Below, piece after piece: positions 1-12,800 of a DNA stretch of 64,000 nt; position 1 is the stretch's first letter, and every line of letters begins with the position of its first letter. A program made the translations under genes and the position numbers. The DNA is from Seriola aureovittata. Taxonomy: Eukaryota > Chordata > Actinopteri > Carangiformes > Carangidae. Location: assembly GCF_021018895.1 (NCBI RefSeq), contig NC_079386.1, positions 682,001 to 746,000 of the forward strand. Reading direction: 5' to 3'. Below the pieces are notes generated by a model, which searched no databases, was not told where the DNA came from, and was given only the letters and a program-made list of their open reading frames with translations.

Positions 1-1153
1 ACCAGGTCACTGCAACAGCGTCTGCAACCCAGCCCTTATGCAATATATCATCACCTGGTTTGTAGGTACAATGGTGGAATGAGCTTTAAGACAACTGCCT
101 GTGTTACTACAATGATTCTTACCATTACCTTATTCTCTGCTGATGATCAATAGAGAAAGTAGTGTGTCAGCTTCTGCACTAATTAGAGTGCAGTCTGGAG
201 CAAATCTTGACAGGTCAGTCCTAATCAGGTTTTGCTGAGAATGTAGACTGTACAGACTGAATTGGCAGTGCTGTCAATCAAAATGAATAAGCATCACTGT
301 GTATAAAACACATATACTGTATTGAAGCTAGGAATGCCCCGATCACGTGTTTTTGCCACCAATACCGATCATATGTGCTGATACCAATCATTTTTTTGTG
401 TTTTGTTATAGCAGCAACAAGTATCCTACAGTAAGGACAACTAAATTTCACAACGTTATAATTAATTCATTGATTAATTAAATGTGTTAATTTATGTGAA
501 TGAACACAATTATTAACAGACAGAGAAATTATTAAGCCTATTCAATGGGCTAAACAGTGCAAATAGTCAAAATAGCAAATAAAAGCCAATATGTCTCATT
601 AACTCAGTTGCATTGTACAAACTAAAGAATAATAGGATTTCAAGTCAGATACAGGCTGCATTGACAATGTATGTATTTTATTTTGGCATTGCAAATGGCG
701 TACGTTATATCAGTCTCACCGACTTTATCAAAGTTCCACGCGGCCGACATGTTGTTTTATTTTGGTGGCCTGTCGCGCGCCGTTGCACTGAACAAGGTGG
801 GAGGCGGGACTAGACTACACAGCACACAGTGCTTCTCTCTGCCGCAGGAATGATAACCTAATCATTTGTCATAGCATGTGATGGACATACACCAGCAATA
901 AATGATTGATTCAGTTACTGTGGTTAACATGGCTGGCAGTCCAGCAGATTGGTGGCGTGTAGTCCTTTTAATGGAGCAGAGTAAAGAAGGATGAAGACGA
1001 GTCAAAAGCAGTTGTTCGCAAAATCAGCTGGTTTGCAGGTTCCTCATTTTGTTGACTGTTAGCTGGGAGGCTCCATCAAAGTAAAAGTGTAGGTAGCCAT
1101 CAGCTAAAAAATAACATGTAATCTCAAAATTCACATTTAAATTTTAAATTGCA

Positions 1154-1630
1154 TTGGAAATAAATGTTATTTTTGCCAGAGGCATCATAGAAGGCATCCC
1201 AGAGGACAGCAGAATACAAACCTCCCAGCTTGTTCTCAGTGACTTTAGTGGCTGTGCTCACCAGTCTAGCCAAATTGTTTTTATATATACAACTGAGATG
1301 TGTACACCTGGGACCCGATGCATGGAGACTGTGTTTTTAATACCAACTGATGGATTAAGGGAGTGTCTTCACCCATTTATGGCTAATTGTAGGAGCGGAA
1401 ACAAGGCTCGTGCACATGTGGCCAATTTCTTAATGAGTGAGCTTTATAAAGATGATGCACGGCTTTATAACCCTGACGAAAGAATGTGTATGAATATTTC
1501 TGGTTTTGTGTATACACATAGTTTTAGTCATGAATCTACACAGTTTTATGCATCTGGCCCCAGGATGGTTCTAACAGTACTTCGTAAAAAAAATCATCAG
1601 AATATTCAGATTAACAGCAAATCTATTTAA
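1154..1630 (+). other. Unidentified 158-codon open reading frame in intron 1
   Basis: This is an uninterrupted frame from ATG to TAA, 158 codons long, in an otherwise stop-rich AT-rich intron. The predicted protein has five cysteines in its first half and a charged helix-like middle (LMSELYKDDARLYNPDERM). It has no signal peptide or membrane segment and ends in a basic tail (RKKNHQNIQ). I do not recognise the family. The middle weakly recalls BEN-type helical domains found in some fish transposons and viruses, but this is only an impression. It may be a transposon-derived fragment, a captured gene, or chance. Confidence 0.3.
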
Positions 1631-2700
1631 CCTCCTAACTAGTTAATTGTAACCCATGGACATTGGGTTGAACAATGGTGTCTTCAAGCAGGGGTTACGT
1701 CTGTAACTGTCTTTTTCTAGTTATTGTTTGTATCTATTTGTTTGTTTTTTCACCAGTTAGAGAGAGAACAGTTTAGACAAAAATGTCCATAGATCAGCAC
1801 TACACTGAAGGTGCTGTGGTATAAGGTAAAGTATTTGTCAACACAGGTTTTTCCTCTAAAATGAAAGTAAAATGTTCACTAGATGAATTTAGGAAAAATC
1901 GTGTGGTACATTGAAAGTGCTGTAATGAAGGTGAGTGATATGTAACGATCATATGTAATGATGCAGCATCTATATTATCGTGCTCTATGCTGCTATTTGG
2001 ACTTTTGTTATGAGGTGTGAAGTTTCTGGATCCAAAGATGGAAAAGCAGCGAGAATTGTATGAATTTAGATTTAGATGAAGGTCTGTAATGCGTTAGCCA
2101 CTGATCGGTTCCTTAAAATGACCGGTACACTGTCGGCCTCTGGCTGTTTGACAATGAGATACATGTAGCACTTGCACTAATGACTTCTTCACTTAAATGA
2201 CTCTTGAATTGGACTTTTGATGGATTTTCTTGAGATGTGTGATGGTTTCAAAGCTTGATCATAAAAAAGTTACTGTGAAACCACATACGTTACACTACCT
2301 CCTCACTGTCTGAAGAAATGGTAATCCACCAGTCCACAAGACCTAACCTCCAGCAAATTACTGTAAATTATTATCAGTATCAGCTACACACTGCATTTCC
2401 TCAAACAGTGTCTGAGGTCTTTAGTGTCCATAAATAAAGAAGATAAACATTCTTTATTAGAGGCAGGCCTTTATTTCTAATTCTCTCTATTTGAGAGGCA
2501 AATTAGGTAATATTTTGGTAAGAAGCCTCTTTTTGATCCATGCATTACGCTGTTGAAACATACTCAACACTTCCTGTAACCGTTTCAAATCAAAAGTCCC
2601 CTAGCATCTCAGTGGACAGAACCCCTTCCCTTATTAACAGGGCTTTTATTGTGAAACATCTTCAGGCTGAAAGCATGAATATAGCATGATTATATTGTTA

Positions 2701-2999
2701 GATGTGCTATATGTAGGTTTTGCTATTGCTACATAGCTAACGTTAGCATTAATAGCTGTTTACTGACCAGTCTGGAAGAAACGTTGTGAGTTCAGCATCA
2801 AACTTCATTCCTTTACTCCTTCCTGTCTCATCACTGCAGCCTCCGGTCTGCTCTGAAGACGTAGCTGTTCAGAGGATGTATTGTAACCTCTTGTATTATA
2901 AAGACAATGATGGCTGAAGCCGTTATCAAGTGACGAGCACCACCACCTGCTGACAAGAAACTACGTCCAGCAGAGAAAACTTACAAATAGCCTCTTTAA
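2701..2999 (+). repeat. Copy of palindromic 'agctatttgtaagttttgct' repeat family
   Basis: The copy runs from 'taggttttgctattgctac' to 'aacttacaaatagcctcttt', so its ends are inverted relative to each other. The interior matches other copies in the window at 39058-39477, 60741-61010 and 51057-52019. It shares stretches such as 'gtgagttcagcatcaaactt' and an inner 'cctttactc' segment. This is a non-autonomous inverted-repeat element with no coding capacity. Confidence 0.7.
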
Positions 3000-3240
3000 A
3001 GTAAAGCAGTAGAAATGTACATTATGTCTAATTATATGACAGGCACCAGGAGTTCATTCATCCCTGGCCATTTATTCATATTATCCATGCTCCTGGACAT
3101 TATTGGAGACCCAGCTTTTAATTTATTCTTGGCTTTTATTTGAGGAAATACAGTCGTCCTTAAAGACTAATATCCTAGTGAAAAATCATTTGACATTGTC
3201 AGAAGATATTTAATCCACCCAACTGTTCTCTAAACCACTT

Positions 3241-3480
3241 AGGCTACGTCCACACTGCTGCGGTGTTTTGAAGCACTGAAATCTGAGACTTTTGGAAAAG
3301 CTGCTGGCCCTGGCTTTAGTTTTAAAACTCTGGGGTTTTGCGTTGTTGGACGTTGACATCCACGGTAGCTCCATGCACACTTCTTGTCACACCTGGGTTG
3401 GTTGGAGAGGTTTTTCTGAACTGGTTTTCCTCAGAAGTTTGGTACGTTTGCAGACGTTTGAAAATGGCTTTGAAACTTAG
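3241..3480 (+). repeat. Truncated 'ggctacgtccacactg' DNA-element fragment
   Basis: It starts with 'ggctacgtccacactgctgc', a terminus very common in fish miniature DNA elements. The matching inverted end ('gtgtggacgtagcc') is not seen downstream, so this is a one-ended fragment. The overlapping short open frames are not judged to be genes. It ends about 230 bp before rap1gds1 exon 2. Confidence 0.5.
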
Positions 3481-3710
3481 TGTGGTCGACCTTAAAACAT
3501 TGTTTTGTGAACTTCAATCGAGTGGCATGTTACCGTTCTTATGTGCGAAAATAAACCTGCAGTAATTCCCCCTCCCGAACAAGAAGAATAATACATTACC
3601 ATGGACCTTCCATTGCTCTCTCTCTCTCTCTCTGTGTGTCCTTTTCAGCTCATCATCTCTTTCAGTTAAAAACCCGTCAACTCTTGTTGGTTGAATCTTT
3701 CTGTTTGCAG

Positions 3711-3818
3711 ACAACCTGAGTGAAGCCCTGGAGAAGCTGAAGCTAGCATCGACAGACAGCGCCACTGACAGCGTGGAGAGCTGCCTGGACTGTCTGCTCA
3801 AAGCGCTCGCCAACAACA
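3711..3818 (+). CDS. rap1gds1: rap1gds1 coding exon 2
   Basis: Encodes residues 3-38, NLSEALEKLKLAS onward, ending SCLDCLLKALANN. This is the N-terminal helical cap before the armadillo array. The acceptor is ctgtttgcag and the donor is aaca|gtaagc. It enters and leaves in phase 1, so the first codon (Asp) is split with the unseen exon 1. Confidence 0.95.
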
Positions 3819-6800
3819 GTAAGCTCAGCCTGATTTACACTGAGTGTGTATTAAAAACCGTTTTTCTTCTGCTCTGTAAAATCTCTGTGGCAATCTGCCT
3901 GCACTGGACCTCGCACCAGCTCTCTAATATTTCCTACATGACTCAAAAGTAAGCGCTCTCATTAGTGTCCTCAGCTGTTAATTTAATAAATCATATCTGG
4001 ATTGTACTCAGATAAGAAATGTATGTGTACTGAAAATGAGGCCCTTGACTAAGCTGCTCAGTGTCTGCCTGAAGACACAGCGTGACATTGTTTGCCAGAC
4101 AGCTGAATAATGTGGATGAGTAGACGTCTCGCTGTTGAATGAGCAATTGTTCTCCAGCTGATTGTACAGCAGATCTTTTCTTAACTGGAGTCATTGTCAT
4201 TCAAAACCTGTGGTGCTCAACCTGTGACGATGTATTGCTTTAGTCTAATAGTAGCCAGTAAATGTCCCTATACACTGTGTTGACAGCATCATGGTGAGCT
4301 CTTTGGCACATCCTCATTCACCCTGAAAAACCTGAACCAATGACAACCTGCTGCAAAATTGTTAATCAAAAAGTGTCAGAAATCAAAGACCAAGTTCTTA
4401 CGGTGTGACTCCTGAAATGACACAGAATGTGCTAACATTGCGAGTTCCCTTTAATATACACAGTGCATTTAGATACCACACTGGTTTGTTTCCAGCCACA
4501 GTGGTGCTGTGAGCTAATTGCTAACATCAACATGCTGACATTAAACAGTAACGTTATCCCCTGGAAATCTGGTGTTCGCTGCGCTGCAGTGGTTTACAGG
4601 TTGTACAGATGTTCTCAAGGACCCCATGACTGCACAGTTGTGACCACACCATCAGTGATGGACGGTGTGACCACACCCATCAGTGATGCAGGGTGTGGTC
4701 AGATGTGAAACATACTTAAACCTTTCAGCCATGAGGACAGTGAAACACAGCTGTTAAATTACTCTTTTAGCAGGTATTATGTTTACCATAGTTAATATCT
4801 TAGTTTAGTTTAGCATGCTAAGTCCTAATTAGCACTAAACACAGAGTAAAGCTGAGGCTGGTGGGAATCAGGGAGGTTGCTGATGAATAATATCCTTATT
4901 GATTAAAGGGAAATTTAAATTGAGACTCTTTGACTCGTCTGAAAGAAGAAAACTGAGCAGAATTTAATGGCTGTGTAACATCTTGGATGCAACAGTTAAC
5001 TGGCGTTAAAATATTAGTAATTACTTTAACCTAATTGTATTTGTGGCGCCATTTAGCGAGGATAGCAACACTTGTGTTGGAAATATATCCTGACAAACAT
5101 CACTGTGTCCATCCGCTCAGTGCCTCTGTGCTGCATCTCCATCTAATCTATTTACATAGTTGTACATCTGTTTACCAGGCATTTATAGAACAATCTGACA
5201 TGCCTCCAAATTGATATTGTACAATCTGACACTTAAATGTCACATGTTTTGACCCTAAGTGAAATTGACATGGCTATAGCAATGATAGTTAGAATATATA
5301 GACACCTTATATTTCTGAAAGCATTCATTAATGCCATCGAAACTGATTCTGATTTTCCAGACACCGAGGCCAGTGTGAAGATCCAGGAGATGGGTGTTCT
5401 CCCCCTGCTCCCCACCCTGCTGAACCCCCAGTCCTCCTGCACTCCTAAAGTAGCCAACATCATCGCTGAGGTGGCCAAAAATGGTGAGAATCGCTTTCCA
5501 AGCCCATCCACCCAGGAACATGCTGAATCTCTGTTCCTCCATTTGTCACTATTCAGTTTTTACACTTTCTCCTGCACACATCCTTTTTGATTTTCCATGT
5601 GTTTGTCATGAATACATTATTTTAATGTAAATGGAGCGACCTTGTCAGTGATGGATATTTTAGAGCTCAAGTATAAATTAAGATATTTGAAGAATTGAAT
5701 AGTATTATGTTGGATTGACAGGTCCTTTCAGACCAGGGCTAGATTCAGTAGCCCTCTTTGAGCTGTCACTGAGTGTGAGGTTATTGTGTAAGGACTCAAA
5801 CCTTGCATAACTGCTTTGTCAGAGAGCTTCCATTTTCCATAATGCCTCTGTGAGAGTACACGAGAAGCTTTTAAAGCAGAGAAAAGCAGACATGAACAGA
5901 ACTTGGGGCAAGAAAAGGTTAGGATAATGAATAGTTTTTGAGCAGCTTGCAAGACTGCAGCTAATGATCACTCCCCAGCAGTTTGCCAAGCTTGGCAACA
6001 ACCCGCTGGCATTTATCTGTCACTGCTTCCGGAAACGTCTGCAAGCAGCCAAGTGACTGCTGGGCTAAAGACAACTCCCTTTCTGCCTGACAGTTTTAAC
6101 TGACTGTATTGTTTTAAAGCCACACCAGGCAATGTTTAATGTAATGTAATGGCGAATCAGCTTTTCATGTAGGCAAAGCTGCATTAGACGACTTGCAAAA
6201 CGATGAGATCAGAAGTTACAAATTATTGTTACTGTGTCACAGAATTAATGTTCCAGTGCAGACCTTATATTTTTATTTTATTGAAAGTAATAAATACAAA
6301 GTTTAAAATTATTTGTGTATTATTGGCTAGGGATTTTGACCAGACCGGCCACCTGCTGGTTTTGAGCTGGTTCTTCACTCAGGACTAGGGCTGAATGATA
6401 CAAAAAAAAAATCATATTTTGATTATTTTGGCAGATATTGTGATATGATTCTAAGTAGGAATGGTTGTTTTTTTCATTTAATTTTTACTGAAAAATAAGT
6501 GAAAATGATGATGTGATTTTTGTTGTTCCTTTACGTCTGGAGAAAATGATCTGTAGGTCAGGGTGTCTCTGTAGAACCACAACACTTATGCTGCTAACAA
6601 TGCACAACAATGTTGTGACACATTTTACCTTTATCCAAAAAGATCGCAGCTCCTGTGATTTGCATATTGCACTTGGCCATATTGCAATTTCTTTTATATT
6701 TCAATTAATTGTGCAACACTAATCAGGACTTTAAAGCAGATACTTAAGACGTACTTGTGACTTGCAGAGCAATGACTTTATTTCACCTCTGGAATTCACA

Positions 6801-9800
6801 GTATTCATCCTATTATCCGATATTTTTCCGAACTGTTGTATATTTTATTGTGTAAAATTGCGGTTTTTACATGAACTGGAGGATAAAAGAATATATATTT
6901 ATGCTGTCAGTTAAATGTGACATAGGAATGTCAGATTTTCTGCCTGTTAATATCCATCTTTTTCCTTTTAACTTTCACATTTTGAATTAGTTCTTACATT
7001 CCAGAATTCAGCTTTGAGCTGCTGGTCTATTTTCCTGCAGAGCTTAAATATAATAAAATAACTTTGATGAGGAAGCATGAAGAACCAGATTGTTTCAGAT
7101 TAGTGATGATTTTTCACATGTAATTCATTTTTAAAGGGATTGAAGTTTTTAGGTTCGACCAAACTGCAATAAGCACTGAAACTGCAGTGTCAACCACTCT
7201 ATTGAAAACAAGTACTATCTTTAAAGTTCTGGTACTAAATTGTGTATGATTCTCTTAACTTCCTTGAACTGAAGACTTTTGTCCAATCTCCTTGCTGCTC
7301 TGTAGAGTTCATGCGGAGTCCCTGCGTGGAGGCCGGCCTCATCCCTCCTCTAGTTCAGCTGCTAAACTCCACCGACCAGGAGGTTTTACTGCAGACTGGC
7401 AGAGCTCTTGGCAACATCTGTTATGACAGCCGTAAGTAGGAGTGTGCTTTGCTTAGGGAACATTGAATCCCTCATGAGCCTTGTCATCACCCACACCGAC
7501 CTAATAGAAGATAAGTAATAAAAATGATGCTGCTTTCGGGCCACAGCACTTCAGGCATGTGTGTCAGCTACACAAGGCTTTAACAGGGTTATAGGAATGT
7601 GTCCACGGAAATCTTGTTGCGATCCAAGGAACCACACCTCATTCACTGCATCCACGTAGAAGATACTGCAGCTCCTGCCTTGATGTCTGTAAGCTGTGAA
7701 CACGTCAGTTGAATTCCCACTGACGCTGTTTATTTGTTTATTTGGAGTCCATATGAAAATATATACATAGTAACTATACAGCATAGTATAAACACACTAC
7801 AGGCTACATTCATATAAACTTAATTTACAATGATATGCAAGGTATTTGTAAATATGCGACATATGTACATACAAGATAGCATTACAAAAAAAAAAACCAG
7901 AAGACAGACATGGTGAAATTCTGTAAAATAAGTAGTACTATGAAAAATCTGTCCCAATGACAACACTAAAAGACAAAAACCTTTATCTTAAGTCTCTTTT
8001 CTATAGATAATCATTTTAATAATTTAAACACAGACACATTTGATATATTATTTGTCTTAGTTTTAGGTGATATAAACTTTAGCCATGTTGATACTGGATT
8101 CCTGGATAATTTAAAATGAATAACAGTATATCAGTTTTTAACATACTGATATATAAACAAATTAGCAAACAATCTTAAAAACATGTTACACTGTTAGAAT
8201 CAACTTGTCAGTGCTCTCTGATGGACAAACTCTATAACATAGAGACTCTTTCTAAACCTAGTTTTGAATTTCACTACTGCTTTTTACTGATCTGCCAAGA
8301 TTTACACTGATCCAATACATCTGCAATGAGCTAATATTATCAGATTTTTTAACTTATTTCCAACATACACTGCCATTTTGAGGCATATTTCTTTTTTATG
8401 GTCACCTTAAAGTCTCAGCCAGTCATAAATTACATATTCCATTTGTTTAGTGACATGCATAAAAACTAAGGTGTCATAGTTTATCTGACAATAATGTGAC
8501 TGTGTTTGAAAATGTTAGAGCACATGTGAGACGTCTGCTCTAAGAAATTTCATTAGTGAATCTTCCAGTGGAGTATTCGAGTGTTGACCTCAGGGACGAC
8601 CAGCAGAGTTTAAGCCTGATTTTGAGGCCAGCTTCAGAGGCTTTAATCACAGCTGTCAATTCTGGTGCACAGTTTCTCGTCTTGTTGAAAAGCTGGGTGT
8701 CTGTGGAATCTGGTGGGATGTGACATTGAGTGGAGGGGGGAGGGGGGGGGGGTCTCAGCAAGCTGGCATGGTTTTATGGTAGATGCACTGGGAGAGTGTG
8801 GAGAAGCAGCTGCTTGCTACCTAACAGAAACACGCTTGTGATATGTGAGACATTGTCTTGGTCAGTTCAGTAGAATACATGAAACGGGATCTTCTGAAAT
8901 CACTTTCATTACAACACGATCAAATACAGTACACAGTACTTATGTTGTAGACGTGAACAATTCAAAGTATTTTCATGTCACGAATTTAGTAAAATATTTC
9001 AAGAAGTCATAATCTTTAAAATATTTTCAGACGTCTTTATTGATGAGGGTAAAGGTAACGTCTGTGGAGCCTGAGCAGCACATTAGCAGAGCAGCAGCAG
9101 CTCTGATGCTCTGTGTATCTACACAGGAGGCCTTCAGGCAGTCAGAGCCCAGTACATAATGACTTTAGCTACATGTATAAAATGCAGGAAAATAGACTTG
9201 AAGTGTAAAAATCTGTTTCAGGTCACGTAAAGCACAAGTAAAAGCATTAAGTTCCCATGTAGACAGCTGATTAAAATGGGAGTGTATGTGTTCCATGAGA
9301 TGTACATGAGGTGCCATGAGGCTGCCGAATCTCTTCTGTGTAGACGTCCTGTCAGAGACTGTCAGATGGTCCAACAAGCGTTTTGTTGGAGCACACTGAG
9401 CCCACACACTCTGCAAAGGAAATTTCTTTCACTTATTTGCGAGTCAAAAGCTGCTGTTTCATGCTCAGCTCGCTCTTCACCATGATGGCCCAGTACCAAT
9501 TCACCCACGCGCGTCCATCTCATGCTCCATCACTGGTGTACAGGACCCCAAGACACTAGAATTGCTTCAGTCAGCACTATGAAAATTTATCAGATAATGT
9601 GTTTTTCCTTAATAAGTGAATACGAGGAGACATTTACAGCTAAAATGATTTAATTTATTTGAATACCAAAAAACACATGTTTTTAATTATTTCTACTTTA
9701 AACTATAGGCTGAGAATTGACTTGTAGTGGTGGCTGGCGCAGTGTGTGACTCTTTAGAAGGTGAGAATACAACCCATGTTATTTTCTGTTGCTGCAATTT

Positions 9801-12800
9801 AAAATGTACTGTAAACGTCTCACATGCACACTACTGGTAGACGCTACCTATATGGCTGTGCACAGAGAAGCTTCTAGTCCCCACTCAGTTACTGCAGTGC
9901 ACTGCACTTCAGACAGGTGTGTGGCCAAAAGTTAGTTTGTTTGAACAGAGTGAAATAAGGTTCTAATGTAAGATTAATTTAAATTGAAACCAAGTGATAA
10001 TATCTACCTGAGTGGGTCTTAATCTGCCTGGGTAAATTAGAGCCTGCGAGAAATGCTCTTACTTTAAACTTTATAAACGGTATGAACGCCTCCATACCTC
10101 TGTGATAAAATAGTTCTTTTTACTTCCAAAGCCCAAAAATGTCCGCTCAGTCCACTTAGACGCAAAGGATATCACTGGTCCAGCAGCATCTTAGTTGTGT
10201 TATCAACCTTTTAGTTGGAAACAAATTGAGGCCGTGTAATATTTTTTTATTTGCACACGTGCTGTTAAATATGTTTCTGTTAGTACCAGGGCTGGGCGAT
10301 TAAATATCGTAATCAATCTTGAAGACATCCATGATCTACTTTTCAAGCAAATCATAGAGATTGTGAGATTTCACCATCAGACCAACTGAACTTGGTCTGC
10401 CCTAATAACGTGAATCCAAACTACCTTCACAAACCAATAGAATGATTGCCTACTAGATGGCTGTGCTGATTGGCCAAATTATATAATGTGTATCTATCGT
10501 AGGGTCCTTTATGAGATATTTGAAAAACAATTCAACGTGAGCTAGCAGAATGAATGATGACAAAAAAAATACCAAAAAGGACTCAACGTCAGTAGCGTGG
10601 CAGCGTTTCGGGTATGCCAGGAAACAAGCGACACTTCCTCAGGTAATAAGACAAATCTGTTCAGCCACCTGAAACGGAAGCATCCGAAGTAACATACCGA
10701 GAACGTTTAACTCACGTCAACTCATCTGTATCTCACGAGGTGCAGGAACATAAACAGTTATCATTGTCTGATACATTAGCGCAGTTAGAGCTGTTATGCT
10801 TCTGATCCTTGTAGGGAGCTCCCACCTAGGCTGATACCTTTGTGCTAGCTAAGGACTAGCCATAGCTAAACTCGTCACTCTACTTAAGTTCCTGCTCACT
10901 TTATTCCTGTGTCACAGTGAAGTCTGCTGCCTTGTCTTCAGAGGCACACATTGTGGACAAGCAAGACAGGCAACTGCTTGGGGCCTCAGGCTGTGACGGG
11001 GCCCCACAAGGGCTGACAAACTCCCATGTCTCAAAATGTGGCTCCCTCCCCCTTAAAAACCAATGGATGATTTGCAAATAACATCTCAATAGGAAACCTC
11101 CCTAAAAGTGCTTTGTGTGTTGATGATTATTTAGTTATTTATTTAGATTTTTATTGTTCTTTATAATCTATATTTCGAAAATTATAATGTTTTTCAATTG
11201 TTTTACATTTCTATTTTCAAAATTCTACTAAAGTGAACATTTGGAATAAAAAACATGTTCGTACATTTTTTGTCGGTGTCGGATTATTTATTTCATAATG
11301 GTGATGACCACTGATTGGAGGGGCCCATTGTTGTGGGTCACAGGGCCAATTATTTACCCAGGGCCCCAACAGACTCTAGAATGGCCACTGCTTTTTCGTG
11401 AAACAAATAGTTGAGTCAGCATGAACAGTACAGAATATGATGTACATGACATTTCCTTGTTGTTGAGAGTGAAGGCGTGGCGCGCTGCCACGAGCGACTG
11501 AAAGTAGCAGATGCACTGATACTGAGAGGACTGACTCATGTAACGCTTCCTTTGGCAGCTCTTCTCCCATACAAAGCCCTCCTAGAGACACAGTGTTGAC
11601 TACTGTGCATTTGTTGTTTCTTTAAAGAAAATGAAAGAACAACAGTGATGACGGAACTTGTGATGAGTATCAATATGGAAGGTAAAGTGTCCTTCAAAGG
11701 ACTACAATCTGGAAGTGGACACCACATTAAGGCTTGATTATGCCAAACATATTCACTCTCAATGGACGGTTTATTCAAGCTTCTTTTCAGATTTTTTTTA
11801 AAGACTGCGGTTCCTTTGATTTTGCTGCAGTTGATTGTGTTGAGTTTTAATTCTGGGCTGTAATAAAATAATGGTATTAACTCTGCCAGCACAGCTTTAG
11901 CTTTATTCTGTTGCATAGTCTGGAAATATATTTTATAAGGGAAGAATTGTGGCCACCAATGTCAATTGCAGCATTGAAGAAATCCAACTCCAGCTTCTTG
12001 TATGGATCTGAACAATAAAAAGCCTTTATCAGATAGAAGGTGAATCCTTATTCACCATGCTTAGAACGTAGGCTTGGATTTACTTCATGTCATATAGCTG
12101 TGGTCATAATTCTTTCCTCTATACACTTTATAGCCTGAGTTTGCATTGATTTATATGTTTTATACTGCTTACTTAGCATTGCTTACATGTGTATTTTCAA
12201 GTTGTGGTTATTTTTCTTTTCCTTTCTCCTTTGCTTTGTGGTTGATTTGTGTCCTGGCCTCTTTGTTTTGCAGATGAGGGCAGGAGTGCAGTTGACCTGG
12301 CAGGAGGGGCTCAGATAGTAGCTGAACACATTAAATCCCTCTACCAAAATACTGAGCCGGAAAATGAGAAGCTCTTGACTGTCTTTTGTGGCATGCTGAT
12401 GAACTATAGCAATGATAATGGTAATGACCATCTTCCCCCAAGAACAACTGTTAACTAATCTAAACTAATCAGCGAATGTTCTCTTTCTTATACACAGACA
12501 GTAGGGTTGAACTGAACTGAACCAGAGGATTCTGTGCTTTTCTAGTCTGGACTGACCTTTCTCCTGATCTTTCCACCATGCTCTCTGTTGCTTTTTCAAC
12601 TTCACCTCTGAGGTAATTGTAGCAGTGCCCTTCCTCCCTCTACCATTCCCTCTGTAAGTCTGCTGTGTTAATAGATTCAGCAGATAGAACATATTCATTA
12701 GCTAGTTCCCCTCCATGTTTTTGTAGCCATGGCAGTGGCATGGCTCTAGAGATGGTAATGTCGGGTCTGTCAGTTGGTCCAGACTGAAATATCTTGACAA

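Larger units (their letters stand above)
1..3710 (+). other. rap1gds1: rap1gds1 intron 1 (3' part), non-coding
   Basis: No rap1gds1 coding sequence is seen here. The first visible exon opens in phase 1, so a short exon carrying the start codon and about 7 coding bases must lie to the left of the window. The stretch holds a fragment resembling hAT termini near 330-400 (a 'gccccgatca' type end), a CpG-bearing repeat-like patch at 660-850, an unidentified open frame at 1154-1630, and two repeat copies at about 2701-2999 and 3241-3480. I see nothing else I can name. Confidence 0.75.

Noticed and set aside
920..940. 'aacatggctggcagtcc' as possible rap1gds1 exon 1 start
   Set aside because: There is no GT donor after ATG GCT G; exon 1 is more likely upstream of the window.
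11536..11916. 126-codon minus-strand frame in rap1gds1 intron 4
   Set aside because: No recognisable domain, AT-rich codon use, no splice sites in suitable places. Probably chance within repeat-like DNA.
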